Assembly: GCF_900109095.1 (NCBI RefSeq)
Contig: NZ_FNYZ01000004.1
Span: 186,001-250,000 of the forward strand
Length of the DNA stretch: 64,000 nt
Reading direction: 5' to 3'
From: Sphingobium sp. AP50
Lineage (GTDB): Bacteria > Pseudomonadota > Alphaproteobacteria > Sphingomonadales > Sphingomonadaceae
Every line of letters begins with the position of its first letter. Within the stretch, counting starts at the first letter, position 1. Below the pieces are notes generated by a model. It was not told the DNA's origin. It saw nothing but the letters and a program-made list of their open reading frames with translations, and did not search any database. Made by a program: the position numbers and the translations under genes. Of the stretch, positions 8,479 to 16,879 are shown piece after piece.

Positions 8479-9703
8479 TCCGTCCCTGTTCGGTGAGATC
8501 GACCCGCCCCAGCGCCTGCTGATGGGGCCGGGGCCGGTCAATGCCCATCCCCGCGTGCTGCGCGCCATGTCGGCCGATCTGCTGGGCCAGTTCGATCCCG
8601 AAATGACCGGCTATATGAACCAGGTCATGGCGCTGTATCGCCCGATCTTCGGCACGGACAACCGCTGGACCATGCTGGTCGACGGCACCGCGCGCGCGGG
8701 CATCGAGGCGGCGCTGGTCAGTCTGGTCGCGCCGGGCGACACGGTGCTGGTGGTCAATTTCGGCCGGTTCGGCCTGTTGCTGGGCGAGATATTGGGCCGC
8801 ATCGGCGCGGTCATAGAAACGGTCGATGCGGCCTGGGGCGAGGTGGTGCCGCTCGACGCCATCGCCGCCGCGATCAAACGCACCGGGCCAAAGCTGGTCG
8901 CCACCATCCATGGCGACACCTCCACCACCATGGCGCAACCGCTCGACGGCCTTGGCGCCCTGTGCGCGGCGGCCGGGGCGCTGCTCTATGTCGATGCCAC
9001 CGCCACGATCGGCGGCATGGAACTGGCCAGCGACCGCTGGGGCGCGGACATCGTCACCGGCGGATTGCAAAAATGCCTCGGTGGTCCCTCCGGCTCGGCC
9101 CCCATCACCATATCCGACAAGGCGGCCGACCATATCTTCACCCGTCGCCATACCGAAGCGGGCATCCGCGCCGCCGGCATGGTCGATGGCAGCGGCCCGC
9201 GCATCGGCTCCAACTATTTCGACCTCGCCATGATCATGGATTATTGGAGCGAGAAGCGCCTCAACCACCATACCGAAGCGACGTCGATGCTTTATGCCGC
9301 GCGGGAATGCGCGCGGATCATGCTGGGCGAAGGGCTGGACGCCCGCTATGCCCGCCATGCCAGCGCAGGCCGGGCGATGACGGCCGGGCTGCGCGCCATG
9401 GGTCTGACCGTGTTCGGCGACGACGCCCATCGCATGACCAATGTGACCGGCGTCTATATCCCCGAGGGCGTCGATGGCGAGCGGGTGCGCACCGCCATGC
9501 GCACCCATTTCGAGATCGAGATCGGCACTGCCTTTGGTCCGCTCGCCGGGCGCATCTGGCGGATCGGCGCGATGGGCTATAATGCCATGAAGCATAAGAT
9601 ACTGATCACTCTCGGCGCATTGGAAACCTGCCTGCGGATGGAAGGTTTCAGCCTGCCCGCCGGTGCCGCCGTCACCGCCGCGATGGAGGCGTGGGACGCA
9701 TGA
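8465..9703 (+). CDS. pucG: (S)-Ureidoglycine-glyoxylate aminotransferase (PucG-like)
   Basis: A 412-residue class V PLP aminotransferase. The opening MGPGPVNAHPRVLRAM and the PLP-lysine segment GGLQKCLGGPSG match the PucG/alanine-glyoxylate aminotransferase family. PucG transfers the amino group of ureidoglycine to glyoxylate, giving oxalurate and glycine. Its place between allantoate amidohydrolase and allantoinase, with hpxWXYZ-type genes in the same operon, supports this over AGXT or serine-glyoxylate aminotransferase. The start is a TTG at 8465 preceded by GGGAGAG four bases upstream; it lies 14 bases inside the preceding gene. The product oxalurate explains why the HpxW, X, Y and Z homologues are here. 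Confidence 0.85.
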   Translation: MSALDPSLFGEIDPPQRLLMGPGPVNAHPRVLRAMSADLLGQFDPEMTGYMNQVMALYRPIFGTDNRWTMLVDGTARAGIEAALVSLVAPGDTVLVVNFGRFGLLLGEILGRIGAVIETVDAAWGEVVPLDAIAAAIKRTGPKLVATIHGDTSTTMAQPLDGLGALCAAAGALLYVDATATIGGMELASDRWGADIVTGGLQKCLGGPSGSAPITISDKAADHIFTRRHTEAGIRAAGMVDGSGPRIGSNYFDLAMIMDYWSEKRLNHHTEATSMLYAARECARIMLGEGLDARYARHASAGRAMTAGLRAMGLTVFGDDAHRMTNVTGVYIPEGVDGERVRTAMRTHFEIEIGTAFGPLAGRIWRIGAMGYNAMKHKILITLGALETCLRMEGFSLPAGAAVTAAMEAWDA

Positions 9704-10575
9704 GCCAGTCCCGCGACCTGATCGGCTATGGCGCCACCCCGCCCGATCCGCGCTGGCCCGGCGGCGCGAAGATCGCTGTCCAGTTCGTCATCAATTATGA
9801 GGAAGGCGCGGAAAACAGCGTCCTCAATGGCGACAAGGGCTCCGAAGCCTTTCTGTCCGAAATGGTGGGCGCGCAAAGTCATCCTGACCGGGCGATGGCG
9901 ATGGAAAGCCTCTATGAATATGGCAGCCGCGCCGGTTTCTGGCGGCTGCATCGGCTGTTCACGCAGCGCGGCCTGCCGGTCACGGTGTTCGGCGTCGCTA
10001 ATGCCATGGCGATGAACCCGGATGCTGTCGAAGCGATGCTGAAGGCCGACTGGGAAATCGCCAGCCACGGCCTCAAATGGATCGACTATCAATATGTGCC
10101 CGAGGATGTGGAGCGCGGCCATATCGCGCAGGCCATCGCCCTGCACGAAAAGCTGACCGGCAGCCGCCCGCTCGGCTGGTATCAGGGCCGCACATCGCCC
10201 AACACCGCCCGCCTCGTCCGGGAGGAAGGCGGCTTCGTCTATGATGCGGACAGCTATGCCGACGACCTGCCTTATTATGCAGAAGGCCAGTTGATCGTCC
10301 CCTATACGCTCGACGCCAACGACATGAAGATCGTGGCGCTCAATGGCTTTACCGAGGGCGAGCAGTTCTTCCGCTATCTGCGCGACACGTTCGACCAGTT
10401 GCGCGAGGAAGGCGGCCGCATGATGTCGGTCGGCCTGCATGGCCGCATCGCCGGACGGCCTGGCCGCGCCCGCGCGCTCGCCCGGTTCCTCGATCATGTC
10501 ACAGCCAGCGGCGACGCCTGGATCGCGCGCCGCATCGATATCGCCCGCCACTGGATGGAGGTTCACCCGTTATGA
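9700..10575 (+). CDS. puuE: Cofactor-independent allantoinase PuuE (polysaccharide deacetylase fold)
   Basis: A 291-residue protein of the polysaccharide-deacetylase fold. The N-terminal DLIGYGATPPDPRWPGGAKI and the segments EYGSRAGFWR, SHGLKWIDYQ and GWYQGRTSPNT are characteristic of PuuE, the metal-independent allantoinase of Pseudomonas that converts S-allantoin to allantoate. ATG 9700 overlaps the preceding stop (ATGA) and is preferred to an in-frame GTG at 9691. It supplies the substrate for the amidohydrolase encoded at 7243. No AllB-type metallo-allantoinase is seen in the window. Chitooligosaccharide deacetylase is unlikely given the sequence match and setting. Confidence 0.9.
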   Translation: MSQSRDLIGYGATPPDPRWPGGAKIAVQFVINYEEGAENSVLNGDKGSEAFLSEMVGAQSHPDRAMAMESLYEYGSRAGFWRLHRLFTQRGLPVTVFGVANAMAMNPDAVEAMLKADWEIASHGLKWIDYQYVPEDVERGHIAQAIALHEKLTGSRPLGWYQGRTSPNTARLVREEGGFVYDADSYADDLPYYAEGQLIVPYTLDANDMKIVALNGFTEGEQFFRYLRDTFDQLREEGGRMMSVGLHGRIAGRPGRARALARFLDHVTASGDAWIARRIDIARHWMEVHPL

Positions 10576-10952
10576 AAATCGACGATCCCGACCTGCTCGC
10601 CGAAATGACCGCCGCTTTCCTGGAATATGAGCGCGCGCTGATGGAGGATGATATCCCGGCGATGGACCTGCTGTTCCACGATGCGCCTACCACCAACCGC
10701 TATGGCGTGGGCGAAGTGCTCTATGGCATCGAGGAAATACGCGAATTCCGCAAAGGTCGCGGTGGCTCCCCCCAGCGCAAATTGGGGAAGGTTGCGATCA
10801 CCGTCTATGGTGACAATTTTGCGACCGCCGACGCCGAATTCTTTCGCGAGAATAGCGACCGTCGCGGCCGCCAGACGCAAGCCTGGGTCAAGTTCCCCGA
10901 TGGCTGGAAGGTCGTGTCCGCCCATGTCAGCCTGGAGGGGAATACACATTGA
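10572..10952 (+). CDS. hpxZ: HpxZ/AtzH-like oxalurate catabolism protein (DUF3225)
   Basis: A 126-residue protein of the SnoaL/NTF2-like fold. The segments ERALMEDDIPAMDLLFHD, TNRYGVGEVLYGIEEIREFR and QTQAWVKFPDGWKVVSAHVS are those of HpxZ and AtzH. AtzH in cyanurate-degrading Pseudomonas is a decarboxylating amidohydrolase that clears a dead-end by-product of the AtzE pathway; HpxZ belongs to the Klebsiella oxalurate genes. Its start overlaps puuE (ATGA) and it overlaps the next gene by four bases. Together with the AtzG domain at 912, the amidase at 2057 and HpxW at 5672 it completes a scattered hpxWXYZ set inside one operon. The precise reaction on oxalurate products is not established. 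Confidence 0.85.
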   Translation: MKIDDPDLLAEMTAAFLEYERALMEDDIPAMDLLFHDAPTTNRYGVGEVLYGIEEIREFRKGRGGSPQRKLGKVAITVYGDNFATADAEFFRENSDRRGRQTQAWVKFPDGWKVVSAHVSLEGNTH

Positions 10953-11404
10953 CTCGCCCCAAACAGGCCTTGTTCGAACATAGTCCCTGGATCGAGGCGC
11001 GCGCCGATGCCCGCCCGTCGTCCGGCGATCGCTGGGCCGACCTGATGGCCGTGGTCGACAGCGCCAGCGGCGAGGAGCAACTGGCCCTGATCCGCGCCCA
11101 TCCCGAACTGGCGGGCAAGGCGGCGATCGACCGGACACTGACCGAGGCATCGGCCGCCGAGCAGGCCAGCGCCGGGCTGGACCGGCTGACGCCAGAGGAA
11201 TATGCGCGTTTCCACGACCTCAACTCTGCCTATCGGGATCGCTTCGGTTTCCCTTTCATCATCTGCGTGCGCCTGACCGACAAGGCGGGTATATTGGCGG
11301 CCATGGAACAGCGGCTCAGCCATGACCGCGACACCGAGATCGCGACCGCGCTAGACCAGATCGGCGAGATCGTCCGCCTGCGCCTGAAGGATATGGCGGC
11401 ATGA
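10949..11404 (+). CDS. uraD: OHCU decarboxylase UraD
   Basis: A 151-residue helical protein with IRAHPEL (catalytic His) and LNSAYRDRFGFPFIICVR, the two signature stretches of 2-oxo-4-hydroxy-4-carboxy-5-ureidoimidazoline decarboxylase, which makes S-allantoin. The start appears to be TTG at 10949, overlapping the hpxZ stop, with GGAGGGG nine bases upstream. The N-terminus is about 15 residues shorter than usual, beginning almost directly at LFEHSPWIE. Downstream lie a flavoprotein and hydroxyisourate hydrolase, so the enzymes from urate to allantoin are contiguous. Confidence 0.9.
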   Translation: MTRPKQALFEHSPWIEARADARPSSGDRWADLMAVVDSASGEEQLALIRAHPELAGKAAIDRTLTEASAAEQASAGLDRLTPEEYARFHDLNSAYRDRFGFPFIICVRLTDKAGILAAMEQRLSHDRDTEIATALDQIGEIVRLRLKDMAA

Positions 11405-12819
11405 TCGGCCTTCCCGCCCTCGAAGCCGACCTCGCCCGGCAAATGAGCCTCATCGGCTTTGGCGGCGCGGACTGGACCCGGCCCCGCGCCCATCCGCGAG
11501 GCCATGTCTATGACGTCGTCATCGTCGGCGGCGGGCAGAGCGGACTGGCGGCAGCCTTCGGCCTGCTGCGCGAACGGGTGTCGAACATCCTGATCATCGA
11601 CGAAAGCCCCGAAGGCCTGGAAGGCCCGTGGGAAAGCTATGCGCGGATGATCACGCTGCGCACGCCCAAGACGCTCAATCCCATCGACTTTGGCGTCCCC
11701 GCCCTCACCTACCGCGCCTGGTGGGAGGCGCAGCATGGCGCCGCCGGATGGGACGCGGTCGACAAGATCGCACGCGGCGACTGGATGGATTATCTGCGCT
11801 GGTACCGCCGGGTGCTGGCGCTGCCGGTGCGCAACGACACCCGCCTGACCCTGATCGAACCCCTGGGTAATGGCCTGCACAGGCTGCATCTGGACGGGCA
11901 GGAACCGTTGCTGGCGCGCAAGGTCATCTTGGCGACCGGCATTCAGGGTGGCGGCGAATGGCATACGCCCGCGATGATCCGCGACGCCCTGCCTCGCAGC
12001 CTCTACGCCCATACCAGCGAAGCGATCGACTATGCCGCACTGGCGGGCAAGCGGATCGGCATATTGGGCGGCGGCGCATCCGCCTTCGACAATGCAAATC
12101 ATGCGCTGGCGCTTGGCGTGGCTGAGGCGCATGTCTTCATCCGCCGCAAGATCCTGCCGCGCATCAACCCCATCCGCTTCATGGAGCGGGTCGGTTTCAC
12201 TGGCCGCTATCCCGCTTTGTCTGACGCGGAGAAATATGCCGTGATGGCCAGCTTCCTGGGCCACAACCAGCCACCGACCAACGACACGTTCGAGCGCGCG
12301 GCCAGTTGGCCCGGTTTCGACCTGCATCTGGGATCGCCGTGGAACGCGGTCGAACAGCGAAATGGACAAGTGCGCGTCATCACACCGCAGGAGCATCATG
12401 ACTTTGATTTCGTCGTGCTTTCCACCGGCCTGATCAGCGATCCCGGCCTGCGGCCCGAACTGGCGCAGGTCGCGCCGCATATTGCGCGCTGGGCCGATCG
12501 CTTCATCCCCCCGGCGAGCGAGGCCAATGCCCTGATCGACGCCCACCCCTATCTGGGGCCCGGCTTCGAACTGACGCCGCGCACGCCGCAGGATGCAGCA
12601 AAGCTTCACGGCCTGTTCGCCTTCAACTATTCCGCGCTGATCAGCCTCGGCCTCTCCGCCTCCGCCTTGTCGGGCCTTCAGACCGCCCTTCCCCGCCTGA
12701 TCCGGGGCGTGACCGACCAGCTGTTCCTGGACGATGGGGAGGCGCTGATCGCCGATCTGATCGCCTATGACGAGACGGAATTTCTGGGCCAATGGCCGCG
12801 TCAGGAGGCGGCGGCATGA
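11401..12819 (+). CDS. FAD/NAD(P)-dependent monooxygenase-like protein, candidate urate hydroxylase
   Basis: A 472-residue flavoprotein with two Rossmann motifs: VVIVGGGQSG at about 39-48 for FAD and IGILGGGASA at about 219-228 for NAD(P)H, with ILATG and VLSTG strands after them. This is the class B flavin-monooxygenase layout, distinct from HpxO, a class A hydroxylase with one Rossmann domain and a DG motif. It is coupled by ATGA to uraD and by ATGA to hydroxyisourate hydrolase. The operon has every enzyme from xanthine to oxalurate except one making 5-hydroxyisourate from urate, and no Uox, HpxO or PuuD homologue appears in the window. Urate hydroxylation is therefore my inference; another oxidation of a purine intermediate remains possible. 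Confidence 0.7.
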   Translation: MIGLPALEADLARQMSLIGFGGADWTRPRAHPRGHVYDVVIVGGGQSGLAAAFGLLRERVSNILIIDESPEGLEGPWESYARMITLRTPKTLNPIDFGVPALTYRAWWEAQHGAAGWDAVDKIARGDWMDYLRWYRRVLALPVRNDTRLTLIEPLGNGLHRLHLDGQEPLLARKVILATGIQGGGEWHTPAMIRDALPRSLYAHTSEAIDYAALAGKRIGILGGGASAFDNANHALALGVAEAHVFIRRKILPRINPIRFMERVGFTGRYPALSDAEKYAVMASFLGHNQPPTNDTFERAASWPGFDLHLGSPWNAVEQRNGQVRVITPQEHHDFDFVVLSTGLISDPGLRPELAQVAPHIARWADRFIPPASEANALIDAHPYLGPGFELTPRTPQDAAKLHGLFAFNYSALISLGLSASALSGLQTALPRLIRGVTDQLFLDDGEALIADLIAYDETEFLGQWPRQEAAA

Positions 12820-13145
12820 TCAGCCTGTCCACCCATGTCCTCGACACCGCCCACGGCTGCCCGGCCGAAGGCGTATCGTTGCAATTGCTCACCGCCAGCG
12901 GCACCCTGATCTTCGCCGGAACCACCAATGCAGACGGTCGCTGCCCCGGCATCCCACCGATCGAACCGGGCCGTTACAGCCTGCGCTTCTGTGTCGCAGA
13001 CTATTTTCGGGCGCACGGCACGGTGCTGGCCGACCCTCCCTTTCTGGACGTGGTAACTGTCGACTTCGGTGTTGCAGACGAAGGCCATTATCATGTCCCG
13101 CTGCTGGTATCGCCCTATGGCTATTCCACCTATCGGGGAAGCTGA
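12816..13145 (+). CDS. uraH: 5-Hydroxyisourate hydrolase UraH (transthyretin-like)
   Basis: A 109-residue transthyretin-fold enzyme with both family signatures: LSTHVLDTAHGCPAEGV at the N-terminus and the C-terminal YRGS tetrapeptide. It opens 5-hydroxyisourate to OHCU, the UraD substrate. It has no signal peptide, unlike some periplasmic homologues. ATG 12816 overlaps the flavoprotein stop (ATGA); an in-frame upstream GTG would extend into the preceding gene without homology. XdhA starts two bases after its stop. Confidence 0.93.
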   Translation: MISLSTHVLDTAHGCPAEGVSLQLLTASGTLIFAGTTNADGRCPGIPPIEPGRYSLRFCVADYFRAHGTVLADPPFLDVVTVDFGVADEGHYHVPLLVSPYGYSTYRGS

Positions 13146-13146
13146 G

Positions 13147-14577
13147 ATGGGCGCGATACGCTTCCTGCTGGACGGCGCGATCGTGGAGATGGCGGAGGTC
13201 GACCCGACCGCCACCCTGCTCGACCATCTGCGCTATGCGATGCGCCGCACCGGCACCAAGGAAGGCTGCGCCGAGGGCGATTGCGGCGCCTGCACCGTGC
13301 TGGTCGGGACATTGTCCGGCGACGCGATAGACTGGCGCGCGGTCAACGCCTGTATCCTCTTCCTGCCGATGCTGCATGGCAAGGCGCTGATGACCGTGGA
13401 AAGTCTGGGTTCGGAAAAGGCGCTCAACCCGTTGCAGGCCTGCATGGCCGCGAATGGCAGCTCGCAATGTGGCTTCTGCACGCCCGGCTTCGTCATGTCG
13501 TTGCAGGGGCGCTGCATCGGCGCCAGCGGACATGAGTTGCCGGTAGCCGACATATTGGCCGGCAATCTGTGCCGCTGCACCGGCTATGGCCCGATCCTGG
13601 AGGCGGCGGAAAGCATTCCGTCCCTGCCACAGGATGACAGCGCCACCGTTGAGGCACTCCAAGCGCTGGCATCGGACGAGACGATCTCAGGCAGCCATGG
13701 CGATCGCCGCTGGTTCATCCCCCGCACCGCCGCCGCGCTGGCGGATTTGCTGAGCGCCCATCCCGACGCGCGGCTGGTGGCGGGCGCCACCGATGTCGGC
13801 CTGTGGGTGACGAAGGGTCTGCGCACGCTGGAGACGCTGATCTTCATCGGCGACATCGCAGAATTGCAGCAGATGGACGAAGGCCCGGACGGTCTGACCA
13901 TCGGCGCGGGCGTGCGCTATGCCGACGCCCATGCCGCTTTCGCACGGCTGCACCCGGACATGGGCGAACTGGTCCGGCGGATCGGCGGATTGCAGGTGCG
14001 CAATGCCGGCACGGTCGGCGGCAATATCGCCAATGGCTCGCCGATCGGCGACGGCCCGCCCGCACTGATCGCACTGGGCGCGACCCTGACGCTGCGCAGC
14101 GCCATGGGGCGGCGGACGATGGCGCTGGAGGAGTATTTCCTTGCCTATGGCCAACAGGATCGCCGCCCGTTCGAGTTTGTGGAAAGCATTTTCGTGCCGC
14201 GTCCCGCGCCGACCGATATCATCCTGATCGGAAAGCTGTCCCGCCGGTTCGACAGCGATATCTCGGCGGTATGCGGCGCGATCTGCCTGCGCATGGATGG
14301 CGATCGCATCGCCGACGCGCGGATCGCCTTTGGCGGCATGGCGGCCACGCCCCACCGTGCGGCGGCCTGCGAAGCTACATTGATCGGCAAGCTTTTCAGC
14401 GCAGCGGCCATAGACAGTGCCATCACCGCATTGGCGGAGGATTATAGCCCGCTCAGCGATGTGCGCGGCAGTTCCGCCTACCGGATGGAGGCCGCAGCCA
14501 GCCTGTTCCGGCGGCTCTGGCATCGCGAGGCCGGCACGGCGATATCGCTGATGGCGCTGGAGCCGGAACATGGCTGA
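13147..14577 (+). CDS. xdhA: Xanthine dehydrogenase small subunit XdhA (2Fe-2S, FAD)
   Basis: A 476-residue subunit. Residues 1 to about 160 hold two [2Fe-2S] clusters: the plant-type set in GTKEGCAEGDCGACTV and the second in SSQCGFCTPGF with NLCRCTGYGPI. From about 195 comes the FAD domain, with AGATDVGLWV and AGTVGGNIANGSPIGD. It passes electrons from the molybdenum subunit to NAD+ in xanthine dehydrogenase. The start ATG 13147 is chosen because the iron-sulfur domain begins at once (MGAIRFLLDG) and it lies two bases beyond the uraH stop. xdhB starts eight bases before its stop. The complex converts hypoxanthine and xanthine to urate in the cytosol. Confidence 0.93.
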   Translation: MGAIRFLLDGAIVEMAEVDPTATLLDHLRYAMRRTGTKEGCAEGDCGACTVLVGTLSGDAIDWRAVNACILFLPMLHGKALMTVESLGSEKALNPLQACMAANGSSQCGFCTPGFVMSLQGRCIGASGHELPVADILAGNLCRCTGYGPILEAAESIPSLPQDDSATVEALQALASDETISGSHGDRRWFIPRTAAALADLLSAHPDARLVAGATDVGLWVTKGLRTLETLIFIGDIAELQQMDEGPDGLTIGAGVRYADAHAAFARLHPDMGELVRRIGGLQVRNAGTVGGNIANGSPIGDGPPALIALGATLTLRSAMGRRTMALEEYFLAYGQQDRRPFEFVESIFVPRPAPTDIILIGKLSRRFDSDISAVCGAICLRMDGDRIADARIAFGGMAATPHRAAACEATLIGKLFSAAAIDSAITALAEDYSPLSDVRGSSAYRMEAAASLFRRLWHREAGTAISLMALEPEHG

Positions 14578-16879
14578 ACGCGACCCCGTCTGGCCGGTCC
14601 TGTCCAAACCCTCCAATCCGCATGACAGCGCGCCGCTGCATGTCAGTGGCCTCGCTCGCTATGCCGACGACATGCCCGAACCGGCGGCCATGCTGCACCT
14701 CGCCTTCGGCCAGGCCAGTCAGGCCCATGCGCGCATCACCGCCATCGACCTGTCGGCCGTCCGCGCTGCCCCCGGCGTGGTCGCGGTCTATACCGCCGCC
14801 GACATTCCCGGCGCAAATGATGTCAGCCCGGTCGCAGGCGACGACCGGCTTCTGGCAGACGGCGAAGTGCTCTTCGTCGGGCAGCCCATCTTCCTCATCG
14901 CCGCCACCAGCCAGCGCGCCGCACGACAGGCCGCCCGGCTCGGCAAGATCGACTATGCGCCACTTCCCGTCCATCTGACCGTCGAACAGGCGCGCACCGC
15001 CACGTCGCTGATCGAGCCGACTCAGCATATGGCGCGCGGCGATGCGGAGGCCGCGCTGCAAACCGCGCCGCTGCGCCTGACCGGCGGCTTCGACATGGGC
15101 GGGCAGGATCATTTCTATCTGGAGGGGCAGGTCGCGGTCGCCACGCCCGGCGAGGATGGGCAGATGCACGTCCTCTGCTCCACCCAGCATCCCAGCGAAG
15201 TCCAGCATCTGGTCGCCCATATGCTCCATTGCTCTTCCGCCGACGTCACGGTCGAGGTGCGGCGCATGGGCGGTGCTTTCGGCGGCAAGGAGACGCAAGC
15301 GGCCCTCTTCGCCGCCGCCGCCGCGCTGGTGGCGCACAAGACCGGCCGTCCGGCCAAGTTCCGTTGCGACCGCGACGACGACATGGTGATGACTGGCAAG
15401 CGCCATGATTTCCGCGTCGATTATGAGGCCGGCTTCGATGCCGCGGGCCATGTCCTCGCTCTCAAGCTCCGTCTTGCCTCTCGTTGCGGCGCTACGGTGG
15501 ACCTGTCCCCCGCGATCAACGACCGGGCGATGTTCCATGCCGATAATTGCTATCATCTGCCCGATATCGAAATCGCGTCGGAGCGACTGAAGACCCATAT
15601 GGTGTCCGCCACCGCCTTTCGCGGGTTTGGCGGGCCGCAGGGGATGCTGGCGATCGAGCGGATCATGGACGATGTCGCCGCGCATCTGGGCATGGACCCG
15701 CTCGCCGTGCGCATGGCCAATCTCTATGGCCCTGGCCGGGACGTCACCCCCTATGGCATGACCATCACTGACAATATCGCCCCGCAACTGATCGCGAAGC
15801 TGCGCGCGGACTCCCGCTATGACGCCCGGCGACAGGCGATCGCGGCCTTCAACGCGGCCAATCCGGTGCTGAAAAAGGGAATCGCGCTAACCCCGGTCCG
15901 CTTCGGCATCAGCTTCACCACCACCCACCTCAATCAGGCCGGTGCGCTGGTCCATGTCTATGCCGATGGCAGCATCCAGATCAATCATGGCGGCACCGAA
16001 ATGGGCCAGGGCCTCTATATCAAGGTCGCGCAAGTCGTGGCCGATGTGTTCGCCCTGCCAGTCGGACAGGTCCGGATCACCGCGACCCGCACCGACAAGG
16101 TTCCCAACACCTCTGCCACGGCGGCCTCTTCGGGCGCCGACCTGAACGGCATGGCCGCCTATAATGCGGCGATCACGATCCGCGACCGGCTGACCGCCTT
16201 TGCCGCGCGCAGCTTCGGCTGCGAGGAAACGGCCGTCCTCTTCACGCCGGACGGGGTGCAGATCGGCAGCGAGCGCATCGACTTCGGCGCCCTTTGCCGC
16301 AAGGCGCATATGGGGCGCATCTCGCTCTCTTCGACCGGCTATTATGCCACGCCCGACATTGCCTATGATCGCGCCACGCATAAGGGGCGGCCCTTCTATT
16401 ATTTCGCCTATGGCGCGGCCGTCGCGGAAGTCGCGATCGATACGCTGACCGGCGAGCATAAGATGCTGGCGGTCGACATATTGCATGATGTCGGCAAGTC
16501 GCTGAACCCCATCATCGACATCGGCCAGATCGAGGGCGGCTTCCTGCAAGGGCAAGGCTGGCTCACCACCGAAGAACTGGTGTGGGACGACAAGGGCCGG
16601 CTGCTGACCCACTCCCCCGCCACCTACAAAATCCCGACTGCGTCGGACCGGCCGCGCCATTTGTCGATCCGCCTGTGGGATGGCGAGAATGTGCAGCCGA
16701 CCATCAATCGGTCGAAGGCGGTGGGCGAACCGCCCTTCATGCTGGCCAACTCGGTCTTTTCCGCGCTCAATCAGGCGATCGCCGCCACCGCGCCGGACAA
16801 GCGCAGTCTGCCCCCGCTCGACGCGCCGACCACGCCCGAACGAATCTTGCGCGCTATTGCGAGCCACCGCGCTGCATGA
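14570..16879 (+). CDS. xdhB: Xanthine dehydrogenase large subunit XdhB (molybdopterin)
   Basis: A 769-residue molybdenum-cofactor subunit. The N-terminal HVSGLARYADDMP is typical; GGAFGGKETQ, TAFRGFGGPQ, GGTEMGQGLY and the C-terminal KAVGEPPFMLA, carrying the catalytic Glu, are the usual Moco and active-site stretches of bacterial XDH. It hydroxylates hypoxanthine and xanthine to urate, handing electrons to XdhA. It overlaps both neighbours (eight bases with xdhA, ATGA with xdhC). Length matches two-subunit XDHs of about 780 residues. Confidence 0.94.
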   Translation: MAERDPVWPVLSKPSNPHDSAPLHVSGLARYADDMPEPAAMLHLAFGQASQAHARITAIDLSAVRAAPGVVAVYTAADIPGANDVSPVAGDDRLLADGEVLFVGQPIFLIAATSQRAARQAARLGKIDYAPLPVHLTVEQARTATSLIEPTQHMARGDAEAALQTAPLRLTGGFDMGGQDHFYLEGQVAVATPGEDGQMHVLCSTQHPSEVQHLVAHMLHCSSADVTVEVRRMGGAFGGKETQAALFAAAAALVAHKTGRPAKFRCDRDDDMVMTGKRHDFRVDYEAGFDAAGHVLALKLRLASRCGATVDLSPAINDRAMFHADNCYHLPDIEIASERLKTHMVSATAFRGFGGPQGMLAIERIMDDVAAHLGMDPLAVRMANLYGPGRDVTPYGMTITDNIAPQLIAKLRADSRYDARRQAIAAFNAANPVLKKGIALTPVRFGISFTTTHLNQAGALVHVYADGSIQINHGGTEMGQGLYIKVAQVVADVFALPVGQVRITATRTDKVPNTSATAASSGADLNGMAAYNAAITIRDRLTAFAARSFGCEETAVLFTPDGVQIGSERIDFGALCRKAHMGRISLSSTGYYATPDIAYDRATHKGRPFYYFAYGAAVAEVAIDTLTGEHKMLAVDILHDVGKSLNPIIDIGQIEGGFLQGQGWLTTEELVWDDKGRLLTHSPATYKIPTASDRPRHLSIRLWDGENVQPTINRSKAVGEPPFMLANSVFSALNQAIAATAPDKRSLPPLDAPTTPERILRAIASHRAA

